This document shows positions 8,945 through 15,756 of a DNA stretch of 64,000 nucleotides, piece by piece. The translations under genes and the position numbers were made by a program. The DNA lies in assembly GCF_900100765.1 (NCBI RefSeq), contig NZ_FNFO01000003.1, forward strand, positions 719,348-783,347, in the 5' to 3' direction. Position 1 is the first letter of the stretch, and each line of letters begins with the position of its first letter. The notes under the pieces are model-generated. The model saw only the letters and a program-made list of their open reading frames with translations. It made no database searches and was not told the origin of the DNA. Source of the DNA: Catalinimonas alkaloidigena. Lineage in GTDB: Bacteria > Bacteroidota > Bacteroidia > Cytophagales > Flexibacteraceae.

Positions 8945-8960
8945 TGTTCCACATGGAACA
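8945..8960. other. parS: parS-like site 1 (one central change)
   Basis: TGTTCCACATGGAACA keeps the inverted arms of the ParB-binding parS consensus (TGTTnCACGTGnAACA) but has CATG instead of CGTG in the middle. It is a perfect palindrome as written in its outer parts, with its centre 46 bp from the second site. Confidence 0.55.
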
Positions 8961-8990
8961 TTTCAATCTGCTTTTTGTGAAAACCATAAG

Positions 8991-9006
8991 AGTTCCACGT
9001 GGAACA
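8991..9006. other. parS: parS-like site 2 (perfect core)
   Basis: AGTTCCACGTGGAACA contains the 14-bp perfect palindrome GTTCCACGTGGAAC (8992-9005), the core of parS sites bound by ParB in many bacteria. It lies in non-coding DNA next to a second near-match, which argues against chance. parA and parB are not in the window, so the ParB link is inferred from sequence only. Confidence 0.7.
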
Positions 9007-9092
9007 AGCCTAACAAAATGCATGGAGACGAAAAGTTCTATGCTGTCCTTTAATAAATGAATTAAAAGTGGTATTTAATCGATTTAGTCATA

Positions 9093-9110
9093 AGAATGAA
9101 CGTTCATTCT
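9093..9110. promoter_or_regulatory. TetR-type operator, copy 1
   Basis: AGAATGAACGTTCATTCT is a perfect 18-bp palindrome of the GAATGAAC/GTTCATTC kind used by many TetR-family repressors. It lies 52 bp beyond the 3' end of the tetR-family gene. Confidence 0.6.
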
Positions 9111-9125
9111 AAAATGATCAAATAA

Positions 9126-9141
9126 GAGTGAATGTTCATTC
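9126..9141. promoter_or_regulatory. TetR-type operator, copy 2 (imperfect)
   Basis: GAGTGAAT-GTTCATTC keeps one exact half-site of copy 1 and six of eight bases of the other. Its centre is 32 bp (about three helix turns) from copy 1, so two dimers could sit on the same DNA face. Confidence 0.5.
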
Positions 9142-9161
9142 CTATTGGAAGATAAAAATTT

Positions 9162-9734
9162 TTAACGCCGTACGGCATCCCAACAAGCGGCCGCATTCAG
9201 CTGCATCAAATCTTCTGATAATTCCATTTCTCCTGTATGATGTAAACGGCAAAGTGCCCGCAGCGGCGCGAAAATCAGGGCATACAGGCAGGTATTCGAC
9301 AAGTCTTTCATGAACTGCTGTTCACGCGCATAATCCAGAAATTGGTCAATTTCCTGTAGCAATTGCTGGTGCTCTTCGTCAGGCTGATAGGGGAAAGGCG
9401 AGAGGTCAAACTGGTCTAAAAAGCCCAGATGATCGGGGTTGAGAATGAAGTATTTGGCGAGATTTTTCCAGACGCGCATGAATCGCTCACGTACGGGCAC
9501 TTCGGCTTGGTAATTTTCGAGCATTGCCTTGTCGGCCGCAAGGCGAATTTCGCGGTACAATTGCTGTATGAGGTCTTCTTTGCTTTTGAAGTACCGGTAA
9601 ATCGTGCCCGCGCCCACTTGTGCTTCCTGTGCGATCAGCGACATGGGTGTGCCGTGAAAACCGTGTGATTTGATGAGGCGTAGGGTCGCGCGTAGAATAT
9701 CGTCCCGCTTACCGCCGGATGAATTTTGCTCCAT
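9162..9734 (-). CDS. TetR/AcrR family transcriptional regulator
   Basis: A 190-residue regulator. The N-terminal HTH (about residues 10-58) has the family pattern ILRATLRLIKSHGFHG, then the recognition helix VGAGTIYRYFKSKEDL. The C-terminal helices, which bind ligand and make the dimer, are rich in Phe, Leu and Tyr. Members repress their targets until an effector binds, often hydrophobic compounds, drugs or fatty acyl-CoA. Two operator-like palindromes lie just after its 3' end rather than before its start, so autoregulation is not evident. The upstream neighbour is a small Cys-rich membrane protein gene in the same direction, 27 bp away. Confidence 0.9.
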   Translation of the reverse strand: MEQNSSGGKRDDILRATLRLIKSHGFHGTPMSLIAQEAQVGAGTIYRYFKSKEDLIQQLYREIRLAADKAMLENYQAEVPVRERFMRVWKNLAKYFILNPDHLGFLDQFDLSPFPYQPDEEHQQLLQEIDQFLDYAREQQFMKDLSNTCLYALIFAPLRALCRLHHTGEMELSEDLMQLNAAACWDAVRR

Positions 9735-9761
9735 AAACAGACAATAAGTTTATGGGTAAAA

Positions 9762-9941
9762 CTAACGGGTATTTGATTGTGGGAGAGGAATGTCGTTAAA
9801 CTTGGCTGCCGCCTGACACTTGGCGCAACCGCCGCCGCAACCCGCCGAAGCATCCCGCTTCAGAAAGCTGCGCCAGAACATACGACCCAGGTAGAAGGCC
9901 GCGGCCAGAAAGAGGAGTGCGATGATTGCGTACTGCCACAT
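9762..9941 (-). CDS. Small Cys-rich membrane protein, FeoB-associated type
   Basis: A 59-codon gene. It starts MWQYAIIALLFLAAAFYLG, one transmembrane helix (about residues 3-20), followed by the basic segment RSFLKRD and a Cys-rich motif CGGGCAKC (about residues 35-42). This layout, one helix then CxxxCxxC, is that of the small FeoB-associated Cys-rich proteins (PF12669-like). Such proteins usually sit beside feoA/feoB ferrous iron uptake genes; none is seen here. It reads toward the tetR gene 27 bp downstream and may share its mRNA. Family assignment rests on the short motif only. Confidence 0.65.
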   Translation of the reverse strand: MWQYAIIALLFLAAAFYLGRMFWRSFLKRDASAGCGGGCAKCQAAAKFNDIPLPQSNTR

Positions 9942-9985
9942 AGATTTTACAACTCCAAACCGAACAGGAAAGTTGCATCAGCGGG

Positions 9986-10435
9986 CTACGCCGATGCCGT
10001 GTCGAAGTAACGGCGGTAGATGGGCTGCCGGTAGAGGAACTGCGCCCAAAAGCCCGGAGCCGCAGCAATTTCAACCGCTCGTGACGCCATACGGTACTCC
10101 ACTTCGTCGATGATCAGCGTATGGTGCGCAGACAGCCGAAGCAACCGATGGCGGTGGCGCCAGTACGTCAGCAGCGGCGGCAGCGCCAGGCCTTCGTCCA
10201 CAAAATAAGATTCGGTTTCGGAGCGGCGCACCTCGGTAATCAAGCTTACCCAGGCAAACTGCACCACGCCCAGGTCGAGAGACAGGTGGACTTGGTCGCC
10301 CTCTTGGTTGCCATCGTAACGCAGGAGCCGCACCGGCGGGAAGGGCGGGGCCAGGGCTTCGAACAACTCCTGGTCGAAACGTTGCCACACTTGTTCGAGC
10401 GGACAACGGACTTGGGTTCTGACAATTACTTTCAT
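9986..10435 (-). CDS. SRPBCC-fold protein
   Basis: A 149-residue protein whose start, MKVIVRTQVRCPLEQVWQRFDQELFEALAPPFPPV, matches the first strand and helices of START/SRPBCC (Bet v 1-like) domains seen in Bacteroidota ligand-binding proteins. The end, EYRMASRAVEIAAAPGF then FYRQPIYRRYF, fits the long C-terminal helix. No catalytic motif is known for this group, and ligand and role are unknown. It lies 44 bp before the small Cys-rich membrane protein gene and reads in the same direction. Confidence 0.6.
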   Translation of the reverse strand: MKVIVRTQVRCPLEQVWQRFDQELFEALAPPFPPVRLLRYDGNQEGDQVHLSLDLGVVQFAWVSLITEVRRSETESYFVDEGLALPPLLTYWRHRHRLLRLSAHHTLIIDEVEYRMASRAVEIAAAPGFWAQFLYRQPIYRRYFDTASA

Positions 10436-10530
10436 CTTACTACTTTCGTAAGCAACCTTCTTACCTACGGATCTTATCCAAAAGGGATGGCATACCGAAC
10501 GCGCCGGACCGGCGTTACAAAGAAAAACGT

Positions 10531-11133
10531 ATGATGAAATACCTGATTTACCTCCTTCTGTTGAGCGGCTTGCTGTCAGGGCCGCTGTGCGCCCAGTACG
10601 TACAAGAAGAGGACTCGACCGAAGCGACCTCGCCGGTGATTACGCCACAGCGCCAACCGCAGCGTCCTGCCTGGCGCGACCGCATCTTTCCGGGTGGGTC
10701 GTTCTGGCTTCAGTTCGGCAACAATACCTACGTACAGATTGCGCCGCTGGTGGGCTATCGGGTTACCGACCGTTTCTCGGCGGGCGTCGGGGTCAATTAC
10801 ATCTACCAGCGGCGTCGGCTATACTACAGCAACGGCCAGCCGCTGGTCTTGAAGAATTCGGTGTATGGAGGAAAATTGTTCGGTCGCTACACGTTGTACA
10901 AGAACATCTTCGCGCAGGCCGAACTGGAGGCGCTGAATTTTGAGAATCTCAACGAAGCGACGTGGACCGTCGAGCGCCAGTGGATCACCAGTCCGTTGGT
11001 AGGAGGGGGCGTCATCTTCCCCATCGGGCAGCGCGCCACGTTCATCATGGCCGCGCTGTACAACCTGAATTACGATCCGAGTCGGAACGTTTACGGCAGC
11101 CCGATCATCGTCCGTACGGGCTTCAACTTCTAG
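10531..11133 (+). CDS. Exported beta-barrel protein, hypothetical
   Basis: A 200-residue protein with a signal peptide (MMKYLIYLLLLSGLLSGPLCA) predicted to be cut before Gln, in LCA-QYVQEE. After an acidic linker (EEDSTEATSP) it has alternating strands such as YVQIAPLVGYRVTDRFSAGVG and ends GSPIIVRTGFNF, with the terminal Phe typical of outer membrane barrels. The Ala-poor aromatic pattern suits an 8-strand barrel. No enzymatic motif is seen. The start may be the first or second ATG. Its stop overlaps the stop of the converging pseudouridine synthase gene. Confidence 0.75.
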   Translation: MMKYLIYLLLLSGLLSGPLCAQYVQEEDSTEATSPVITPQRQPQRPAWRDRIFPGGSFWLQFGNNTYVQIAPLVGYRVTDRFSAGVGVNYIYQRRRLYYSNGQPLVLKNSVYGGKLFGRYTLYKNIFAQAELEALNFENLNEATWTVERQWITSPLVGGGVIFPIGQRATFIMAALYNLNYDPSRNVYGSPIIVRTGFNF

Positions 11134-11870
11134 TGCAGGAAGTCGAGGTTTTTGTCTTTGACGTCGGGTTTCTCCAGGGTGAGGAACTGATCCCAGAAGC
11201 CATCGTCGGGAATGCCTGCCAGGCAAATCAAAGGCTCTTTTTTGATGGGATGGATAAAGTCGAGGCGCCGCGCGTGCAGGCTGATGCTGGCGTCGCGGTT
11301 AGGTTTGGCGAAGCCGTACTTCACATCCCCGCGGATGGGACTACCGATGGAGGCCAACTGCACGCGGATCTGATGGGGGCGTCCCGTTACGGGCAGCACT
11401 TCCAACAGGTGGAACCCGTTCAGGGTACCTTTGTACTCGTACGTTAATTCGGCCTTTTGCGCATCGCCTTTGGGCTCGTCGTAAGCCGTCACCACGTTGC
11501 GGCTTTCGTCTTTCATCAGCCAGTGGGTCAGCTTCGCCGAATCGTGTTCGGGCCGTCGGCCCACAATCGCCCAGTATGTTTTCTTCACGTCACGGCGACG
11601 GAACAGCAGGTTCATCCGTTCCAGCCCCTTCGAGGTTTTGGCCAGCACCACCAGGCCGCTGACCGGCCGGTCGAGGCGGTGGACAACGCCCACAAACACG
11701 TTGCCGGGCTTGTTGTATTTCTGCTTGAGGAACTCTTTCGCCATTTCCGACAGCGGCGGGTCGCCGGTCTGGTCTCCCTGCACCAGCACTCCCGACGCCT
11801 TGTTGACGATCAGCAGGTGGTTGTCTTCGTAAACGACCTGAAAGTATTTCTGATAAGGATTCTTCTCCAT
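11130..11870 (-). CDS. RluA-family RNA pseudouridine synthase
   Basis: A 246-residue enzyme that isomerises specific uridines in rRNA or tRNA. The active-site motif HRLDRPVSGL (around residues 64-73) contains the catalytic Asp. The region HQIRVQLASIGSPIRGD is the usual RluA C-terminal motif. No S4 domain precedes the catalytic domain, as in RluC/RluA short forms. It begins 5 bp after the panB stop and shares that operon. Which RNA position it modifies cannot be deduced. Confidence 0.9.
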   Translation of the reverse strand: MEKNPYQKYFQVVYEDNHLLIVNKASGVLVQGDQTGDPPLSEMAKEFLKQKYNKPGNVFVGVVHRLDRPVSGLVVLAKTSKGLERMNLLFRRRDVKKTYWAIVGRRPEHDSAKLTHWLMKDESRNVVTAYDEPKGDAQKAELTYEYKGTLNGFHLLEVLPVTGRPHQIRVQLASIGSPIRGDVKYGFAKPNRDASISLHARRLDFIHPIKKEPLICLAGIPDDGFWDQFLTLEKPDVKDKNLDFLH

Positions 11871-11875
11871 GAGCG

Positions 11876-12694
11876 TTAGTAGCTTTCCTGTGCGTTCGGG
11901 AAATCCTCTTCCTTCACGTCACGAATGTATTGTTCCACGGCCCCTTGCATGAGGTTGTACAACTCGGCATAGCGCCGCAGGAACCGGGGTTGAAAATCTT
12001 TGGTGATGCCCAGCATGTCGTGGGTGACCAATACCTGTCCGTCGACGAAGTTGCCCGCGCCGATGCCGATCACCGGAATAGTGAGCGCCTCCGCAACGCG
12101 CCGGGCCAGGTCGGCCGGAATTTTTTCGAGTACCAGGCCAAAGCAGCCGCATGCTTCCAACAGCTTCGCGTCTTCAATCAGCTTTTGGGCTTCGTCTTCT
12201 TCACGGGCACGCACGCTGTACGTCCCGAATTTATAGATTGACTGCGGCGTCAGGCCCAGGTGCCCCATCACAGGGACGCCCGCACTCAGGATGCGCGCCA
12301 CCGACTCGCGAATCTCGTGGCCACCTTCCATCTTGATGGCGTGCGCCCCCGATTCTTTCATGATGCGAATGGCCGACCGCAGCGCCTCGGACGAGTTCCC
12401 CTGATACGAGCCAAACGGCAGATCGACCACCACCAGGCAGCGCCGAATGGCGCGCACCACCGACGAGGCGTGGTAGATCATCTGGTCAAGCGTGATGGGG
12501 AGCGTGGTTTCGTGACCGGCCATTACGTTCGAGGCCGAATCGCCGACCAGCAGCACGTCGATGCCGGCAGCGTCCAGGATGCGTGCCATCGAGAAATCGT
12601 AGGCCGTCAGCATCGAGATTTTTTCACCGCGGCCCTTCATTTCCTGAAGGATGTGGGTGGTGATACGCTTGATGTCAGATTTATGGACAGACAT
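11876..12694 (-). CDS. panB: 3-methyl-2-oxobutanoate hydroxymethyltransferase
   Basis: A 272-residue TIM-barrel enzyme that makes ketopantoate from alpha-ketoisovalerate and methylene-tetrahydrofolate, the first step to pantothenate and CoA. Family motifs: [25 protein letters not shown] with the Mg2+-binding Asp, [44 protein letters not shown] and VIGIGAG. The length matches the family. It is followed after 5 bp by the pseudouridine synthase gene. Other pan genes are not present here. Confidence 0.95.
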   Translation of the reverse strand: MSVHKSDIKRITTHILQEMKGRGEKISMLTAYDFSMARILDAAGIDVLLVGDSASNVMAGHETTLPITLDQMIYHASSVVRAIRRCLVVVDLPFGSYQGNSSEALRSAIRIMKESGAHAIKMEGGHEIRESVARILSAGVPVMGHLGLTPQSIYKFGTYSVRAREEDEAQKLIEDAKLLEACGCFGLVLEKIPADLARRVAEALTIPVIGIGAGNFVDGQVLVTHDMLGITKDFQPRFLRRYAELYNLMQGAVEQYIRDVKEEDFPNAQESY

Positions 12695-12754
12695 GGAAGG
12701 GAGAAATGGATGAGCGCCCGAAATTACCAGAAAGATGCGCGACCGTGCGTGGAA

Positions 12755-13324
12755 TTACCGACGACCCGCTTTGGCGACCGCCGGAAAACGCATCCGGTAT
12801 TCGACGTCGATCTTCCCTTTGCTGATGTTGCCGAGCTTGTTTTTGATCAACTGGCGCTTGAAAGGCGAGAGGTAATCGGTAAACAGCACGCCTTCCAGGT
12901 GGTCGTATTCGTGTTGAATTACCCGGGCCGCCATGCCGTCGAACTCTTCAACGTATTCTTTCCAGTCAGTGTCGAAATAGCGCAGCTTGACGCGGGGCTG
13001 GCGAAAAACGTCCTCCCGAATCTTCGGAATGCTCAGGCACCCTTCTTCGTATGCCCACTTCTCGCCGGTTTCTTCCAGAATCTGCGGATTGATAAACGCT
13101 TTTTTGAAACCCTTCAGGTTGTCTTCGTCCATCGCTTCGGCATCGACCACAAACACGCGGATGCTTTTCCCGATCTGCGGGGCGGCCAGCCCTACACCGC
13201 TGGCGGCATACATGGTTTCAAACATATCGTCGACCAGCTTTTTCAGGTCGAGCTGGTTGGGTGTAATTTCTTTGGCGCGTTGTTTCAGGACAGGATCGCC
13301 GTACGCTACAATGGGATAGATCAT
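12755..13324 (-). CDS. def: Peptide deformylase
   Basis: A 189-residue Fe2+/Zn2+ metalloprotease that removes the formyl group from nascent protein N-termini. All three family motifs are present: GVGLAAPQIG (about residues 42-51), EEGCLSIP with the metal-binding Cys, and QHEYDHLEG with the HExxH metal ligands. It lies between ruvX and panB, all on the same strand, but 60 bp from panB and with its own promoter element upstream. Confidence 0.96.
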   Translation of the reverse strand: MIYPIVAYGDPVLKQRAKEITPNQLDLKKLVDDMFETMYAASGVGLAAPQIGKSIRVFVVDAEAMDEDNLKGFKKAFINPQILEETGEKWAYEEGCLSIPKIREDVFRQPRVKLRYFDTDWKEYVEEFDGMAARVIQHEYDHLEGVLFTDYLSPFKRQLIKNKLGNISKGKIDVEYRMRFPAVAKAGRR

Positions 13325-13381
13325 AGAAATAAATACGTTGCGGAGTACCTATGGGGTAACAGCCGAGGCAATTCGAAAATT

Positions 13382-13389
13382 CAAAGGTA
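13382..13389 (-). promoter_or_regulatory. -7 promoter element of def
   Basis: On the minus strand it reads TACCTTTG, an exact TAnnTTTG, 58 bp upstream of the def start. No TTTG at 19 bp spacing. Confidence 0.45.
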
Positions 13390-13432
13390 CAGCCTTCTGC
13401 GGAAATTTTGCCGACTGAAAAAAGGAGCGGGG

Positions 13433-13873
13433 CTAACCGCGCAGGGCGCGTCGTTCCATAAAAGACTGGAGGATGATGGCGGCACTCACCTTGTCGATGT
13501 TGCCTTTCTGCGCGCGGTCTTTCTTTTTGCTGCCTCCGGCGATCATGGCCTGCAGGGCCATCTGGGAGGTGAAGCGCTCGTCGACCAAGTGCACTTCTTT
13601 GTCGGGAAAAGTCGCTTGCAGTTTCCGCACGAAGCCGCGCACGTGGGGCGTGGCGTTGGTTTCTTCGTTGTTCAGGCGGCGCGGCATGCCCACCACAAAC
13701 GCGGCAATTGGTTCCTGGGCCGCATACTGTTGCAAAAACGTAAAAATCTCTTGTGCGTGGACGGTCGTTAGCGGCGTGGCGATCAGCTGCAACGTGTCGG
13801 TTACGGCAATGCCCACGCGCTTGGTGCCGTAGTCGATGGCTACCAGCCGTCCCGAAGTAGTCGAGCTTTCCAT
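13433..13873 (-). CDS. ruvX: Putative pre-16S rRNA nuclease / Holliday junction resolvase-like protein (YqgF)
   Basis: A 146-residue RNase H-fold protein. IDYGTKRVGIAVTD supplies the first catalytic Asp and the DxGxxRxGxA motif; VVGMPRRLN, LVDERFTS with the catalytic Glu, and the final Asp in GNIDKVSAA follow. It is thought to mature 16S rRNA. The start chosen is the ATG at 13873, which overlaps the stop of the upstream gene in TGATG. A much longer frame running back to 14503 has a Pro/Arg-rich N-terminus that is only the antisense of the real RIC gene frame and is rejected. Confidence 0.93.
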   Translation of the reverse strand: MESSTTSGRLVAIDYGTKRVGIAVTDTLQLIATPLTTVHAQEIFTFLQQYAAQEPIAAFVVGMPRRLNNEETNATPHVRGFVRKLQATFPDKEVHLVDERFTSQMALQAMIAGGSKKKDRAQKGNIDKVSAAIILQSFMERRALRG

Positions 13874-14628
13874 CAGTTGTACGAGGCCGTGCGGCGCAAC
13901 GACTGTTTCACTTCCTGTTCCAGGCAGAGCGCCTTGGGAAAGAGTACGTGGTTTTCGATGGAGGCGTGGCGCTGCAGATCTTCTTCCAGCAACCGCAACT
14001 CGGTGTACAGCACCCGGACGTGCAGGTGGTCCTGCGGATGCAGGTCGTACTGTTGCGTGATCTGCCGAATGCCCGTCATGTCGTCGTCGTCGTCGTGATG
14101 CTCCACCGCAAACTGCTGGATCGAGTGGCGTTCCAGGTCGTAGAACATGGACGCGCACGAACGCTTGCCCAGCTTCACTTCCTGAAGCTTGAGGATGTAG
14201 GCGAACAGCGTATCTTCTTCCTCGTGAATGTGATGGATGAAGTCTTCCGCAAACAACGGAAACACCAGTTGCAGGTCGTGGCCGATCTGAGGCTTGTGGA
14301 AAAACGAAGGGAGCGTGCGGGCCAGAAGCTGGCGCACAAACGGCAGTTTTTCGCGGAGGTACAGCCGGTGCGTATGGCGCAAAAACGCGATGATCGCGTT
14401 GACCGGGTACGTCGCCCACGCCAGGTCCTCGCGGGTAGGCGGGGCGATGCGCTGTTTCAGGCGGTTCAGGAGCAAATCGACCGAGTAGCCGCGGCGTCGG
14501 CAAACTTCCGCCAGCGTCAGACTCCCGCAGTCGTAAAAAGGAATGCCTTCCTGATACAACACGGCGGCGCGTGCATGGTTTTCGGTGACCAACTCTTCGA
14601 TCGTACGCTTTTCTATACCAATTGCCAT
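13873..14628 (-). CDS. ric: RIC-type iron-sulfur cluster repair protein (hemerythrin-like di-iron domain)
   Basis: A 251-residue protein of the YtfE/ScdA type, which repairs Fe-S clusters damaged by nitric oxide or oxidants. Residues 1-65 form a DUF542-like domain (ITIEELV-like start, then FYDCGSLTLAEVCRRRG); canonical members have CCGG where this has DCGS, so one Cys is missing. Residues 80-245 are a hemerythrin-like four-helix bundle with metal-ligand patterns HTHRLYLREKLP, FIHHIHEEEDTLF, EHHDDDDDM and HASIENHVLFP. The start at 14628 (MAIGIEKRTIEEL) fits the family; the frame extends to 14694. It is translationally coupled to ruvX. Confidence 0.8.
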   Translation of the reverse strand: MAIGIEKRTIEELVTENHARAAVLYQEGIPFYDCGSLTLAEVCRRRGYSVDLLLNRLKQRIAPPTREDLAWATYPVNAIIAFLRHTHRLYLREKLPFVRQLLARTLPSFFHKPQIGHDLQLVFPLFAEDFIHHIHEEEDTLFAYILKLQEVKLGKRSCASMFYDLERHSIQQFAVEHHDDDDDMTGIRQITQQYDLHPQDHLHVRVLYTELRLLEEDLQRHASIENHVLFPKALCLEQEVKQSLRRTASYN

Positions 14629-14805
14629 GAAACTAGTTTTCGGATGATCCGGATGCGTAAAACTACAAAAAAGCCCAATGCGTTCCGGTGACATTCGTCA
14701 TGCACCACCATTTCCTAAGAACGCAAATTTCCGGCAAATCGCCTGTTAGGCAAGAATGAATTATGTAGAATGGTTCAAAATAACCTAAAATAAAATAGCA
14801 TTCAA

Positions 14806-14841
14806 CAAAAAAGCTCCGCCATCCGAAGACGGCGAAGCTTT
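14806..14841 (-). terminator. Terminator of the porin-like gene
   Basis: An 11-bp stem with one mismatch (14810-14820 and 14831-14841) is followed, in minus-strand direction, by a T run. It lies 20 bp after the stop of the outer membrane protein gene. Confidence 0.8.
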
Positions 14842-14862
14842 CTAACGATGAAACCTGGATGC

Positions 14863-15543
14863 TTACAAGCCGAAGGCAATAAATACCTGAGCGACTGAAT
14901 TTTTTGAACCGTTGGTGACCGTTTCGGCCAGGAAGGTCTGCCCGACGTTGCGCAGCCCGTAGTTGTAGCGGGCGCCCAGCTGAAAGCCTTTGATGTCGAG
15001 GGCGATGCCACCGGCCAGACCGTAGTCGATCGCGTTGAAATTGTCACGGTTTACTTCCGTGCTGCTGGGGTCCTGTCCGGTAGTCGGCACGCCGTTGTTG
15101 TCGACGCGAAGATTTTTCACTTTCGCCGACAGCAGGTACGATACGTACGGACCGGCCTGGATGCTTACGGGACCGGCGGTTAGCGAGGCCAATACGGGCA
15201 GCTGCAGGTAACCCAGGCTGAAGTTGATCTGCTGCTGGCTGCCTTGCACGTTGGTGTAGCTGCCGATTTTGGAGCCCGCCGTAGTATAGAGCAGCTCCGG
15301 TTGCACCGCAAACACCGCCGCTACGGGAATTTTGGCCCACAGACCGGCGTGAGCGCCGAACTTGGCCTTTTCGTCCGACACGTCATTAACGTACAGGTTC
15401 GAGAGGTTGATCCCCCCTTTGATGCCGACACGCGCCTCCTGGTCGCTCAACTGCGCCTGCGCGCGAGGAACCAGAAGCGTAAAAAGGAGTAGGAAGGCAG
15501 AAGCGCTTCCGACCAAGGATATGCGGTTTACTAGATTTTTCAT
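14863..15543 (-). CDS. Outer membrane beta-barrel protein, porin-like (OMP_b-brl_2 type)
   Basis: About 226 residues. A signal peptide ends AQA with Gln following (AQA-QLSDQEAR). The mature protein begins with VGIKGGINLSNLY and continues with strands such as HAGLWAKIPVAAVFAVQPELLYTT, GYLQLPVLASLTAGPVSIQAGPYVSYLL and LGARYNYGLRNV, the signature of small outer membrane barrels common in Bacteroidota. It ends in a hydrophobic residue (AFGL). The gene at 41025-41690 is a clear paralogue. The start MKNLVNRIS at 15543 is preferred to the upstream MISIP at 15558. Confidence 0.85.
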   Translation of the reverse strand: MKNLVNRISLVGSASAFLLLFTLLVPRAQAQLSDQEARVGIKGGINLSNLYVNDVSDEKAKFGAHAGLWAKIPVAAVFAVQPELLYTTAGSKIGSYTNVQGSQQQINFSLGYLQLPVLASLTAGPVSIQAGPYVSYLLSAKVKNLRVDNNGVPTTGQDPSSTEVNRDNFNAIDYGLAGGIALDIKGFQLGARYNYGLRNVGQTFLAETVTNGSKNSVAQVFIAFGL

Positions 15544-15723
15544 AGGAATACTGATCAAAAAGTGTTTAACAAAATAGGAGGTAACATTATCCTCCGTTAC
15601 TGTCTGTTACGAATGAGAAATGTAAATGTTGATATACGGGCGTTACTTTTTGCAATAATTGTTGTGCGAAGCTGACCGCTACCACCCGAGACAGGAAGGC
15701 GGGCTTTGCGGAGAAACAATCGT

Positions 15724-15731
15724 TACTTTTG
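15724..15731 (+). promoter_or_regulatory. -7 promoter element of the GNAT-like gene
   Basis: TACTTTTG matches TAnnTTTG and ends 25 bp before the chosen ATG at 15757. It argues against the longer start at 15706. A TTTG lies 15 bp upstream, shorter than the usual spacing. Confidence 0.5.
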
Positions 15732-15756
15732 CGCCGCCAACTTTAGACCCACGTGC

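Larger units (their letters stand above)
8558..9161. other. 604-bp non-coding region rich in palindromes
   Basis: No convincing gene on either strand: short open frames here have atypical composition and run through palindromes. It holds two parS-like sites, a pair of TetR-type operators and perfect palindromes at 8709-8724 and 8834-8845. It is clearly more AT-rich than the flanking genes. The glycosyltransferase promoter must lie at its left end, but no exact TAnnTTTG is seen there. Confidence 0.7.

Noticed and set aside
8832-9060. Short open frames of 60-70 codons on both strands in the parS-like region
   Set aside because: They cross the palindromes, have unusual composition and no promoter or conserved motif.
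12260-13771. 503-codon plus-strand open frame
   Set aside because: It runs antisense through panB, def and ruvX, all of which have complete family motifs; the length only reflects GC-rich third positions.
13874-14503. N-terminal extension of ruvX
   Set aside because: The extension is Pro/Arg/His-rich and overlaps the RIC gene, which has its own metal motifs; ruvX starts at 13873.
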